Shown piece by piece: positions 42,645 through 50,960 of a stretch of DNA of 60,770 nt. Source of the stretch: Verrucomicrobiota bacterium (GTDB taxonomy: Bacteria; Verrucomicrobiota; Verrucomicrobiia; Opitutales; Opitutaceae). The translations under genes and the position numbers were made by a program. Every line of letters begins with the position of its first letter. Position 1 is the first letter of the stretch. The stretch is taken from positions 1-60,770 of the forward strand of contig JACRKC010000063.1 in the NCBI GenBank assembly GCA_016235555.1, in the 5' to 3' direction. The notes below the pieces were generated by a model. The model was not told the origin of the DNA, searched no databases, and was given only the letters and a program-made list of their open reading frames with translations.

Positions 42645-45359
42645 CTACGGCGGAGTGGCGGCGAGCCACGCCGTGAGGTCGGCGTCGGTGTGGAGGTTGG
42701 TGCCGAGCTGGTAGTCGGGGGCGAGCAGGCTCGCGTAGGCGGGCTCGAGGAAACGGCGGCAATGGAGAATCACCCGGGCGTGCTGGCCGGGGGCGCGCAC
42801 GAGGCGGCCGAGCGCCTGGTTCACCTTGGTCATGCCGGGAATCTGGTAGACGCGGCGGAAGGCGGATTCGCGAGCAGCGGCGGGGTTCGGCGACCCCGCC
42901 CTACATTCTTCGAGGCGTGCGCGCTGCACGGCGTTGACCTCGGGGAGTGCGGGGCCGACGACGAGCGCGTGCGTGACGCGGCCGCCGAGGGCGTCGATGC
43001 TCTCGGCGAAACTCGAACCGAGCACGAGGAAGAGCGCGTCGGCGAGGAGCAGCGATTCGTCGACCCAGGCGGATTGCGCGGCGAGGTCGCGCAGCCGGGG
43101 CTGGAGCGCGCCGCGCACGGCGGGAAAGGCCGACTCGAGTTCGCGGGCGATGGACTCGGCGTAGGCGTAGCTGGGAAAGAACACCGCGACGCAGGGCGTC
43201 GCGGAGCTGAGAGCTGAGAGTTGAGAGTTGAGAGCCGATCCGCTCGCGGCATGCAGCGCCGCGATTGTTGCGGCCGTGGTGGTGTAGTGGTGCGAGCGGT
43301 GTTGGAAGGTCGTGTCGACGCGCGCATCGAAGGCGACGTCGTAGGCGCCGTCGCGCCACGGCGTGAGCGCGCGGAGAGGGGTGGGGCGCGCGGCCTCGGC
43401 GGCTTCCTCGACGCGGAGGAGGTCGGCGGCGGTGGTGAGTTGGGTGTAGAGTTTTTTGGTGGCGCGTTTGGTGAGGCTGCCGAGCTTATCGGGCGTTTTT
43501 TCAGGTAGGGCCGGCTCTCCGAGCCGGCCTGGGTTTTTATCTCCGATGCGTGTCGGATATTGGAACTCAGGCCGGCTCGTAGAGCCGGCCCTACACCAGT
43601 CGAGGCCGCAGGCGGTGGCGAAGCCGTCGAGGGGCGTGAGCGTGGCGCTGGCGAGGACGGCGCCGCCGAATTCGCGGAGGATCGCGGCGATCGCGGGGGC
43701 GGCGTCGAGGCAGGTGAGCGCGAGTTCGCCGTCGCGCGGGCACCACCAGAGGCGCGGGAGCGGGGGCGTGGCGGCGAGTTCCTCGACGGTGTTGGGAATC
43801 TGCCAGATGAGTTCGGCGATGTGCGGGCCGAGCGCGGCGAGATCCAGCGGCGTGGTGGTGATGAGGCGGGCGAGCGAGTCGAGCAGGTGGCGCGCGTCGT
43901 CTTCGTCGGCGGGAGAAAGCGCGTCGGTCGCACGGAGGTGCGCGAGAAAGTGGCACCAGTGGTCCCACGCGGTGACGAGGGTGGCGAGCGGGCGCGTGCG
44001 GTGGAGTTCGTCGCGGACGGCGAGCGCGTCGGCGAGGAGGAGCGCCTGCGAATGCGCGTCGGCGGCGCGGGCGGGCAGGTTGTGCGCCTCGTCGATGAGC
44101 AGGAGCGTGCGCGCCGCGGCGAAGCCGGGTTGCTCGAAGAAGAGGCCGCGGTTGCGGGGGGCGAAGACGTAGTTGTAGTCGCCGATCCACATGTCGTTGA
44201 ACGCGAGCGCGGCGCGGGTGATCTCGTAGGGACAGATGCCGGCGTCGCGCCCGGCGGCGCGCAGGGTGTCGAGGTCGCGCGCGTGGCGCTCGTCGAGGTA
44301 GAAGCGAGCGAGGCCGCTCTGCGACCAACGGGCGGCGAGGCGGTCGAGATAGGCGCAGGACTCGCGGACGCAGTGGAAGGTGTGGTTGACGCAGTGCTCG
44401 GCCTTGTTGCGGACGTGCCACGCCGCGACGGGCGTCGCGGCGTGGGACTGAGGGCGTGAGGGAGTGAGGGAAGGGGTTGCGGTCCCTGGTCCTTGCGCCG
44501 TCGTCATCGCGGCGAGGGTGCGGACGACCTGGAGCTGCCCGGTAGCCTTGCTGGTGAGGTAGAGCGCGCGGTCGAAGTGGCCGGAGCGGAGCTGGCCGAG
44601 GGCGAATTCGAGGAGCACGCCGGTTTTGCCGAAACCGGTGGGCGCCTCGAAGAACACGAGGGGATTTTTTTCGAACGCGGCGGTGAGCTCGACCTGGGTC
44701 GTTTCCTGGCCGGGGCGAGGCGCGGCGAAGGCCGGGCGAAAATGCAGGCCGCGCAGGCGCTGACGCGCGCGCAGTCGCAGGTCGAGGAACTCGGTGACGC
44801 GTTCGAGCTGGACGCGGAAGAGCGCCTCGTCGGCCGGGGTGAGTGCGATGGTTTGGAGAAGGCCGGTGGCGGGCTCGACGAAAGTAAGCTGAGAGTTGAG
44901 CGCTGAGAGTTGAGCGCCGGAGGAACCGAGCCGCCAGAGCGCGGCGTAGGTGGCGAGCTGGACGAAATACCCGGGATATTCGGCGCGAAGCTCGGCCTCG
45001 TCGGCGGGCAGCGCGCGCGTGACCGTCTTGATTTCGCGGAGGACGGGGGGCGATGGAGTGTAACCTAATAGGTTACACTCCGCAGGGGGAAAGGGAGGGC
45101 GGAGGAGTTGGTCGATGCGGCCGGAGAGGGTGAGCGTCCAGCCGCGGTGGACGAGGCGGCCTTCGATCGTGACCTCGAACTCGGCGGCGGGACCGTGCTC
45201 GGCGGTGGCGCGGGCGCGCAATTCGTTGTGCCAGTGCGTGCCGAGCTGGGCGCGCCAGACGCCGCCGGAGCCGCCGCCGGCATCGTGCGGGCCGACGGTG
45301 AAATTGGCAAAATCGCCGACGCTCAGCGACGCGGTGCGGTGGTCGAGATCGAAGAGCAT
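42645..45359 (-). CDS. RecB-type nuclease fused to XPD/DinG-like Fe-S helicase
   Basis: A 904-residue protein. The N-terminal PD-(D/E)XK nuclease shows GRID (D83), EIKT (E109, K111) and the QLATYAALW (QxxxY) motif. The helicase follows: Walker A EAPTGFGKTG (239-246), Walker B LLLIDEAHNLP (421-428), and four cysteines (C323, C330, C335, C376) spaced like the XPD/DinG iron-sulfur cluster. Motif VI-like QALGRLVRAPGQHARV is near the C-terminus. It would unwind and cut DNA in repair. The gene contains at least five in-frame repeat insertions (42879-42904, 43206-43234, 43505-43594, 44888-44917, 45055-45081) and another low-complexity stretch near residues 286-308. It follows recO on the same strand. 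Confidence 0.88.
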   Translation of the reverse strand: MLFDLDHRTASLSVGDFANFTVGPHDAGGGSGGVWRAQLGTHWHNELRARATAEHGPAAEFEVTIEGRLVHRGWTLTLSGRIDQLLRPPFPPAECNLLGYTPSPPVLREIKTVTRALPADEAELRAEYPGYFVQLATYAALWRLGSSGAQLSALNSQLTFVEPATGLLQTIALTPADEALFRVQLERVTEFLDLRLRARQRLRGLHFRPAFAAPRPGQETTQVELTAAFEKNPLVFFEAPTGFGKTGVLLEFALGQLRSGHFDRALYLTSKATGQLQVVRTLAAMTTAQGPGTATPSLTPSRPQSHAATPVAAWHVRNKAEHCVNHTFHCVRESCAYLDRLAARWSQSGLARFYLDERHARDLDTLRAAGRDAGICPYEITRAALAFNDMWIGDYNYVFAPRNRGLFFEQPGFAAARTLLLIDEAHNLPARAADAHSQALLLADALAVRDELHRTRPLATLVTAWDHWCHFLAHLRATDALSPADEDDARHLLDSLARLITTTPLDLAALGPHIAELIWQIPNTVEELAATPPLPRLWWCPRDGELALTCLDAAPAIAAILREFGGAVLASATLTPLDGFATACGLDWCRAGSTSRPEFQYPTRIGDKNPGRLGEPALPEKTPDKLGSLTKRATKKLYTQLTTAADLLRVEEAAEAARPTPLRALTPWRDGAYDVAFDARVDTTFQHRSHHYTTTAATIAALHAASGSALNSQLSALSSATPCVAVFFPSYAYAESIARELESAFPAVRGALQPRLRDLAAQSAWVDESLLLADALFLVLGSSFAESIDALGGRVTHALVVGPALPEVNAVQRARLEECRAGSPNPAAARESAFRRVYQIPGMTKVNQALGRLVRAPGQHARVILHCRRFLEPAYASLLAPDYQLGTNLHTDADLTAWLAATPP
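42879..42904. repeat. In-frame GGCGGGGT palindrome inside the helicase gene
   Basis: GGCGGGGTTCGGCGACCCCG with arms GGCGGGGT and ACCCCGCC, followed by CTAC, i.e. one hairpin with a GTAG foot on the other strand. It encodes CRAGSPNPA within the helicase C-terminal domain, between the LEE and AFRRVYQIPGM segments. A related sequence lies at 47236-47260. Confidence 0.6.
43206..43234. repeat. In-frame GAGAGTTGA tandem microrepeat in the helicase gene
   Basis: GCTGAGAGCTGAGAGTTGAG and following units tile the region; on the coding strand they read LNSQLSALSS. A second such stretch lies at 44888-44917. The copy number here is about four heptameric units. Confidence 0.7.
43505..43594. repeat. In-frame 90-bp REP doublet inside the helicase gene
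   Basis: Arms 43505-43531 (GTAGGGCCGGCTCTCCGAGC...) and 43568-43594 are inverted, 26 of 27 positions identical. Each arm is itself a hairpin (CCGGCTC/GAGCCGG) with a GTAG foot. The element is exactly 30 codons long and leaves the reading frame open; it encodes the extra segment CRAGSTSRPEFQYPTRIGDK and following residues. Confidence 0.88.
44888..44917. repeat. Second in-frame GAGAGTTGAGC microrepeat in the helicase gene
   Basis: GCTGAGAGTTGAGCGCTGAG repeats the unit GCTGAGAGTTGAGC twice. On the coding strand it gives AQLSALNSQL between the nuclease and helicase domains, at residues 149-158. Confidence 0.7.
45055..45081. repeat. Perfect 27-bp palindrome inside the nuclease domain
   Basis: GGAGTGTAACCTA, one central base, then TAGGTTACACTCC: 13+1+13, no mismatch. 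It spans nine codons (ECNLLGYTP region, residues 94-102) between the GRID and EIKT motifs of the PD-(D/E)XK domain. The reading frame used avoids the TAA that the other frame would give. Confidence 0.85.
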
Positions 45360-45370
45360 CGCGGTCTACG

Positions 45371-45494
45371 GAGTGGTTTCAAATCTGGTGGGAGGGGCTT
45401 TGTGCCCCGACGGGCTGCGGGGTGCGCCGGGCGTCGGGGCATAAAGCCCCTCCCACAATGCTCGATCGCGCGATGTCATGAGTTTGAAACACTC
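45371..45494. repeat. Nested element: GAGTGGTTTCAAA arms enclosing a GTGGGAGGGG doublet
   Basis: The outer arms are 45371-45383 and 45483-45494 (TTTGAAACACTC). The inner GTGG-footed palindrome is 45388-45456 (GTGGGAGGGGCTTTGTGCCC to AAAGCCCCTCCCAC). It fills the gap between recO and the helicase and ends 1 bp from the recO stop. The inner family recurs at 53946-53995. Confidence 0.75.
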
Positions 45495-45495
45495 T

Positions 45496-46122
45496 CTACT
45501 CGAGGAGGATCTCGGTGTGGCCGCGGAGGTATTCCTCGAGGCGGCGCTGGAGGATCGCCGAATGCCGGATGCCGAGCGCCGGATTTTCCAAGCCGGCGAG
45601 CGGGGTGTGCAGAATGTGCCGGGCCTCGGCGAGCATCTCGCCCGGAAGGGTGGGGAGCCACTGCTGCGCGACGGGATAACCTTCGTCGCGGGCGAAGCGG
45701 TAGAGGCTCTTGAAGTAGACGAGATCGGGGCGGGGGCCGGCGGCGAAGGCGGCGAGTGCGGTGCGGAGGAGTTGGGCGACGGCGGCGCGGCTGTCCTCAT
45801 GCACGGGGTTGCGCGCGACGAGCGCGGCGAACGTGGAGGCGGAGCGCAGCGTCTCGTAGCTGCGGCCGAGCGTGGGATGGCGCGTGACGAGGCGCGCCTC
45901 CTTCACGAACCATGTGCGGCCCTGGTTGGAGGATTCGAGGAGGAGCGAGGCTTCGTCGAAAAGATCGAGGGCGACGCTGGTGGCGGCGGATTTTTTCGAG
46001 AGACGCTGGAGAACGGTGAGCGCGCCGTGCTCGGCGGAAAAGGCGGTGAACGATTGAAACGCGTCGGCGGGCGGGCGTTTCAGGAGGATGAAGGCGTCGG
46101 TCTGGAGGCTTTGAGCCGGCAC
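45496..46122 (-). CDS. recO: DNA repair protein RecO
   Basis: A 208-residue protein with the RecO architecture: an N-terminal OB-fold (TDAFILLKRPPADAFQSFTAFSAEHGALTVLQRL), then a helical C-terminal part. The start is GTG in this frame. RecO with RecR helps load RecA on gapped DNA. It precedes the nuclease-helicase and follows the DUF502 gene on the same strand. The zinc-finger cysteines seen in many RecO proteins are not visible here. Sequence conservation is weak, as usual in this family, so the call rests partly on the order of predicted domains. Confidence 0.7.
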   Translation of the reverse strand: MPAQSLQTDAFILLKRPPADAFQSFTAFSAEHGALTVLQRLSKKSAATSVALDLFDEASLLLESSNQGRTWFVKEARLVTRHPTLGRSYETLRSASTFAALVARNPVHEDSRAAVAQLLRTALAAFAAGPRPDLVYFKSLYRFARDEGYPVAQQWLPTLPGEMLAEARHILHTPLAGLENPALGIRHSAILQRRLEEYLRGHTEILLE

Positions 46123-46133
46123 AGGAAAATCTT

Positions 46134-46225
46134 TTTTCTTACGCTTTCTCTTTCGTCTTTCTCCGGCTCCGCGGCGGGGACTGAGCCCTGGCGAAAGAAA
46201 AAGAGAAAGAGGAACGAGAAAGACT
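46134..46225. repeat. Polypyrimidine/polypurine inverted repeat before recO
   Basis: The left arm (TTTTCTTACGCTTTCTCTTT from 46134) and right arm (AGAGAAAGAGGAACGAGAAAG to about 46222) are inverses around a GC-rich loop. It fills most of the gap between DUF502 and recO. Confidence 0.6.
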
Positions 46226-46896
46226 CACTTGGGGCTTTCGGCGGGCTTCACGTGCGGCCACGGCGGGACGACGGCGCCGCCGGAGATGATCATGCGCATG
46301 CCTTCGCCGACGCTCATGTCGAGTTCAACGACCTCGCCGCGCGGCAGGATCAGCAGGAAGCCGCTGGTGGGATTCGGCGTGGTCGGCACGAACACGGTCC
46401 ACATCTCCGAGCCGGCGCGCGACTGCGCCTCGCCTTGGGTGCGGTTGGTGAGGAAGCCGATCGTCCAGCAGCCGGCGCGGGGGAACTGCACGAGCACGAC
46501 CTTGTTGAAGAGATTTTTCCGCTCCGAACCGAAGGTGGTGACGATCTGTTTGACCGAGTGATAGACGGCGCCGATGCCCGGGATGTTCTGCACGAAGCGT
46601 TCGACGATCCCGAGGAGGAGTTTGCCGAAGAAGTAGTGCGAGAGATAGCCGAGCAGCGTGACGATCAGCAGCACCGCGATGGTGGCGACGAGGTCCCAAA
46701 GCAGCGGGATGCTCTGGAGCGACTCGGGGAGGAGGTGTTCGTAGAGCGGGCGGAAGGTGCCGCCGACGACATCGATGATCTTCGTGAACGCCCAGATGGT
46801 GACGACGAGCGGGGCGAGCAGCAGCACGCCGGCAAGCAAGGCGTTGCGCAGTGAAACGAGCGGCGAGGCGGGCTGGGTCGTCGGATCGGCAGACAT
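46225..46896 (-). CDS. DUF502 membrane protein
   Basis: A 223-residue protein of the DUF502 family. Two membrane segments are visible near the N-terminus (LRNALLAGVLLLAPLVVTIWAFTKIID; LLWDLVATIAVLLIVTLLGYL), then the conserved IPGIGAVYHSVKQIVTTFGSERKNLFNKVVLVQFPRAG and GFLLILPRGEVVELDMSVGEGMRMIISGG. The function of the family is unsettled. It is the first gene of a minus-strand set with recO and the nuclease-helicase. Confidence 0.92.
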   Translation of the reverse strand: MSADPTTQPASPLVSLRNALLAGVLLLAPLVVTIWAFTKIIDVVGGTFRPLYEHLLPESLQSIPLLWDLVATIAVLLIVTLLGYLSHYFFGKLLLGIVERFVQNIPGIGAVYHSVKQIVTTFGSERKNLFNKVVLVQFPRAGCWTIGFLTNRTQGEAQSRAGSEMWTVFVPTTPNPTSGFLLILPRGEVVELDMSVGEGMRMIISGGAVVPPWPHVKPAESPK

Positions 46897-46960
46897 CGGC
46901 GCCGAGGCTCAGGCAACGGTGGCAAGAGGCAAAGTTTTTTGCGCGGTCGGACCGCGGCGG

Positions 46961-47099
46961 GGTGTAACAGGCAGTGAGGTCAGCCAGCGGTAGCGGCGGT
47001 CTGCGACCGCCGGCGAGGCGCCGAGGGTTCTCGTTCGACGGTCGCAGACCGCCGCTACAACCAAGGCTCTGTTTGCTGACCTCACTTCCTGTTATACCA
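46961..47099. repeat. Nested element: GTGTAACAGG/TGAGGTCAGCC outer, GTAGCGGCGGTC inner
   Basis: The outer arms are GGTGTAACAGGCAGTGAGG (from 46961) and CTGACCTCACTTCCTGTTAT (to 47096). The inner GTAG-footed doublet is 46990-47058, with arms GTAGCGGCGGTCTGCGACCG and CGGTCGCAGACCGCCGCTAC. Same composite as 11093-11260. Confidence 0.75.
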
Positions 47100-47200
47100 G
47101 TTACGGTGCGCTTTGAGACTGCAGGCCCGGCCGGTGGCCGGGCAGCCCGCCCAGCGGGCGGGCCTGCAACGGAAGGGCTGAAAGTTGCGGGACGTTGGTC
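47092..47200. repeat. GCAGGCCCGGCC palindrome with CCAGTTACGGTGCGC flank
   Basis: CAGGCCCGGCCGGTGGCCGG and CCCGCCCAGCGGGCGGGCC hairpins (47121-47167) form a GCAG/CTGC-footed variant of the GTAGGCCCGGCC doublet. Flanking outer arms TACCAGTTACGGTGCGCTT and the following AAAGTTGCGGGACGTTGG are imperfect inverses. No gene lies in 46897-47260; it is filled by this and the preceding element. Confidence 0.65.
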
Positions 47201-47260
47201 TGACCTACCGTTGCGAAACCGAACCGGAAAGCCGTGCCGCGGCGGGCGCGGCGACCCCGC

Positions 47261-50200
47261 CTACCTCCCGTTCCGCAGCGCGGCGGCGAGCGCCCGCGCG
47301 AGTTCGGGTCGTGACACGGGTTTGCCGAGCACGGCGCGGGCGATGCCCTGTTCGAGGATCCGCTGGCGCGCCGATTCGATGTAGCCGCTGGCGACCACGA
47401 CGGGCAGATCGCGCCGGATTTGGTGGAGGTGGCCGATGAGTTCCTCGCCGTTCATCCCCGGCATCGCGAGGTCCGAGACGACGAGATCGTAGCTCGCGGG
47501 CGCGGCGGAAAAACGGGCGAGGGCGTCTTCGGGGCGCGTGCAGCGCTGCACCTGGTAACCGAGGCTCTCGACGAGTTTCTCGATCGCGAAGCCGCTCACG
47601 GGATCGTCGTCGACGACGAGGACGCGTTCGCCGTTGCCGCGCGGGATGTCGGTGGGGGCGGTCGCCGGAGCGGCGGGCTGCACGGCGACGGCGGGGAAAT
47701 AAAGTTCGAACGTGGTCCCCTGGCCGGGGGCGCTGCGGACGATGATCGCGCCGTCGTGGGACTTCATGATGCCGTGCACGACGGCGAGGCCGAGGCCGGT
47801 GCCTTTGCCGGTTTCCTTGGTGGTGAAGAACGGTTCGAAGATGTGCTCGAGGGTCGCGGCCTCCATGCCGCAACCATCGTCGGTCACGATGAGCCGGGCG
47901 TAGCGGCCGGCGTGCAGGTCGGGGATCGCCGCCGCCTGTTCTGACGTGACGGCGCACGGTTCGAGCGTGAGCTGGATCCGGCCGCCGCGCTCGGGCATGG
48001 CGTGCCAGGCGTTGGTGCAGAGGTTGAGCACGACCTGGTGAATCTGGGTGGCGTCGGCGAGCGCGGCCGGAGTGTCGGGCGAGATGAAGGGTTCGAGCTG
48101 GATGGTGGGCGGCAGCGTGGAGCGCAGGAGGCGCAGGGCCTCGGCGACGACCGTGTGCAGGCGCAGCGGGATGCGTTCGCCCTCCTCCTTGCGGCTGAAC
48201 GTGAGAATCTGCCGGACGAGTTCGCGCGCGCGTTGGGAACTCGCCGCGATGCGGTCGAGCCAGCCGTGCACGGAGTGGCCGGGCGGGAGTTCGAGGCGCG
48301 CGAGGTCGACGAAGCCGAAGGTGCCGTTGAGGATGTTGTTGAAATCGTGCGCGATGCCGCCGGCGAGCGTGCCGAGCGATTCCATCTTCTGGCTTTGCCG
48401 CTGTTGGGCCTCGGCGCGCTTCCGCTCCTCCTCGGCGCGCTTCAGCATCGTGACATCGGTGATCGTGCCGACGTAGCCGGCGAGCTTTCCGTCCGAGTCG
48501 AAGTGGGCGCGCGACTGGCCGACGAGCCAGCACACGGTGCCGTCGGGCCGCACGAAGCGGTATTCGGCGGCGGACGATTCGCCGTGCTCCACGGCCTCGG
48601 ACCAGCCGGCGGCGACGCGCTCGCGATCGTCGGGATGCAGCGCGACCATCCAGCCGTTGCCGAGCGCCTGGCCTTCGTCGAGGCCGGAGAGCTCGCACCA
48701 GCGCCGGTTGACGAACGTCGTGGAGCCGGTGGTGTCGCAGCTGAAAATCCCGACCGGCGCCACCTCGGCGAGCACGCGGAAGCGCTCCTCGCTTTCGCGC
48801 AGCGCGGCCTCGGCGCGCCGGCGTTTCGTGATGTCGCGAAAACTCCACACGCGCCCGGCCGGGCGGCCGTTGATGAGCTGCGGGCGCGAGTAGCGCTCGA
48901 ACACGCGGCGGTCCTTGCAGTGCAGCACGTCGAACACCTCGTCCTCCGAGCCGGAGTAGATGTCGCGCACGCTGGCGAGGAAGCGTTCGGGCGCGACGAG
49001 TTGTTCGAGGATGCGGCTGATGATCTCGGTCTCCGTGGCGCTGTCCGTGGCCCAGGGGTGGTTCGAGCCGGGGGCGGCGGCGCGGTCGAGCCGCCACATT
49101 TCGGCGAAATTGCGGTTGAAGCTTTCGATCCGCCCGGCGGCGTTGACCACGAGGAGGCCGTCGGCGGTCGATTCCAGCGTGGCGCGCATGAGGGCCAGCG
49201 ACTCGTCCAGCGCGGCCTCGGACCGCTTTCGTGCCGAGATGTCCTGGAGCAGGTTGAGACTGTAGGGCCGGCCGCCGATCGTGACGATCGAGCCGGAGTA
49301 GAGCACGGTGAACGTGTCGCCGCGCTTGCGGCGCATCTGCGCCTCGAAACCGTGCACGGGCTGGCCGGTGTGCAGTTGTTGCAGATAGCGGTCGCGCACG
49401 GCGAGGTCGGCCCAGAGGTCGAGTTCGATCGAGGTGCGTCCGAGCGCCTCGTCGCGGGTGTAGCCGAAGGCGTCGAGCGCGGCGCGGTTCATCTCGACGA
49501 TGCGGCCCTCGGGCACCGAGAGCACGCCGATGATGATCGGGCTCTGGTCGAACACGCCGCGGAAGCGCTCCTCGCTCTCGCGCAGCGCGGCGGTGCGCTG
49601 TTCGGCCTCCCGCACGGCGTCCTCGTGGATGGAGGCGTTGTGGAGGACGAGCGCGGCCATCCGGGCGAGGAGGACGCCTTCGAGGATGTCGGCGGGCGAA
49701 TAACGTTCGCCGGGGCGTTCGCGGCCGAGGCCGAGCACGCCGAGGCAGACGCCCTCGCGCAGGATGGGAAAGACGGCCGCGGCGTGGAGCGTATGGGGGC
49801 GGTAGACCTGGCGGGCGTCGGGTTCGCCGGCGTAGTCCTCGGTCACGACGGGGAGGCGTGTGTCGATGGCGCGCCAGGAGAGCGCGGCCTCGTCGCGCGA
49901 GACGCGGTCGCCGGACAGGAACTCGCGGCCGCGCGAGAAGGCCCGGACGACGAGATCCCCGCCATCGAGCAACGAGATCTCGGCGTGCGGGGAACCGAGG
50001 AGGGTGGAGGCGCGCTCGGCGAGCGCCTGGAGCAGCGAGCTGACGTTGCGGCGGCCGACGAGTTCCAAGGTGGTCTGGTTGAGCGCGGAGAGAAACTCGA
50101 GCTGGCGTTGCACCGACTCCTCGGTGCGGTGTTGCGCGGTGACGTCGATGATGACGCCGTCCCAGACGACGTCGCCCCCGGCGGTCTCGTGCGGTTGCGT

Positions 50201-50632
50201 GCGGATGCTCACCCAGCGGATCGTGCCGTCGGCGCCGCGGACACGCACATCGTGAAAGAGCCGGGTAAAATCGCGGTGGGAGCGTTCGCCCGCGGCGGCG
50301 ATGCCGGGTTCGTCCTCGGGCAGGATGCGCGCGGTGAGCCACGCGACGTCGACCGGCATGCGCGGAGGCGGCTCGCCGAAGATGCGTTCGGCGCCGCGGC
50401 CGAGATAGGTGAGGAGCTTCCGGCCGTCGGCGGTGACGGTGTATTGGTAGACGACGCCTTCGGGAAACGTCTCGCTGAGGAACTGAAGCTGGCGGTTGTG
50501 TTCACGGGCCAGCCGGGGCGACGGAGGCGTCGCCTCATCCGGGGAGGGGGGCGTGGAATCAGTGGTGCTCAAACGGGAGACTCGCCGTGGGTCGCATCGG
50601 GCTTGGCGAAGGGCGCGACCGGCGGAGAGCAT
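47261..50632 (-). CDS. Hybrid sensor histidine kinase with PAS, GAF and receiver
   Basis: About 1123 residues from ATG 50632 (a GTG 12 codons earlier and a TTG later are alternatives). In order: PAS (about 40-150), GAF (180-330), three PAS domains (360-480, 485-605, 610-735), then HisKA with the H-box MESLGTLAGGIAHDFNNIL (about 765), a HATPase_c domain (TDDGCGMEAATLEHIFEPFFTTKETGKGTGLGLAVVHGIM) and a C-terminal receiver (VLVVDDDPVSGF, phosphoacceptor D in VVSDLAMPG, LGKPV). No membrane segments are seen, so it is probably cytosolic. The ligands of GAF and PAS domains are unknown. No partner regulator is adjacent. Confidence 0.92.
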   Translation of the reverse strand: MLSAGRALRQARCDPRRVSRLSTTDSTPPSPDEATPPSPRLAREHNRQLQFLSETFPEGVVYQYTVTADGRKLLTYLGRGAERIFGEPPPRMPVDVAWLTARILPEDEPGIAAAGERSHRDFTRLFHDVRVRGADGTIRWVSIRTQPHETAGGDVVWDGVIIDVTAQHRTEESVQRQLEFLSALNQTTLELVGRRNVSSLLQALAERASTLLGSPHAEISLLDGGDLVVRAFSRGREFLSGDRVSRDEAALSWRAIDTRLPVVTEDYAGEPDARQVYRPHTLHAAAVFPILREGVCLGVLGLGRERPGERYSPADILEGVLLARMAALVLHNASIHEDAVREAEQRTAALRESEERFRGVFDQSPIIIGVLSVPEGRIVEMNRAALDAFGYTRDEALGRTSIELDLWADLAVRDRYLQQLHTGQPVHGFEAQMRRKRGDTFTVLYSGSIVTIGGRPYSLNLLQDISARKRSEAALDESLALMRATLESTADGLLVVNAAGRIESFNRNFAEMWRLDRAAAPGSNHPWATDSATETEIISRILEQLVAPERFLASVRDIYSGSEDEVFDVLHCKDRRVFERYSRPQLINGRPAGRVWSFRDITKRRRAEAALRESEERFRVLAEVAPVGIFSCDTTGSTTFVNRRWCELSGLDEGQALGNGWMVALHPDDRERVAAGWSEAVEHGESSAAEYRFVRPDGTVCWLVGQSRAHFDSDGKLAGYVGTITDVTMLKRAEEERKRAEAQQRQSQKMESLGTLAGGIAHDFNNILNGTFGFVDLARLELPPGHSVHGWLDRIAASSQRARELVRQILTFSRKEEGERIPLRLHTVVAEALRLLRSTLPPTIQLEPFISPDTPAALADATQIHQVVLNLCTNAWHAMPERGGRIQLTLEPCAVTSEQAAAIPDLHAGRYARLIVTDDGCGMEAATLEHIFEPFFTTKETGKGTGLGLAVVHGIMKSHDGAIIVRSAPGQGTTFELYFPAVAVQPAAPATAPTDIPRGNGERVLVVDDDPVSGFAIEKLVESLGYQVQRCTRPEDALARFSAAPASYDLVVSDLAMPGMNGEELIGHLHQIRRDLPVVVASGYIESARQRILEQGIARAVLGKPVSRPELARALAAALRNGR

Positions 50633-50807
50633 GAACCGTGCGCTTCGCTCTGCAAGAATGCATCGCACTTTCCGGTGAGGCGGCGTGCAAATCAGCTTGT
50701 CGGCGGCCGCTGAACGACCGCCCGAAAATCGCCCGGCGCTTCAGCGCTGGGTTTGGGGTTCACTCTCGTTGGGTCCGATCAGGTGAAACTTGTTTGGCCT
50801 TGGTTGG

Positions 50808-50873
50808 GTAGCGACGAGCGCCAGTGAGTCGAAGAGCGTCGGCTCGCTGGCGCTCGCCGCTACGATCATGCAT
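50808..50873. repeat. GTAGCGACGAGCGCCAG palindrome upstream of the kinase
   Basis: GTAGCGACGAGCGCCAGTGAG and the inverse CTCGCTGGCGCTCGCCGCTAC form a GTAG-footed doublet. About 60 bp before it are also shared with the copy at 60641-60696 (CTCGTTGGGT..., GGTTGGGTAGCG). It is in the 623-bp gap 50669-51291, which has no gene. Confidence 0.7.
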
Positions 50874-50960
50874 TTTTCCCGCGGAGACGCACGGGGACCG
50901 AGGTCGGGCAGGTCTGTGGCCTGCCCTTGCGCGCGGTGAGTGTTCGCTGGGCAGGTCACC

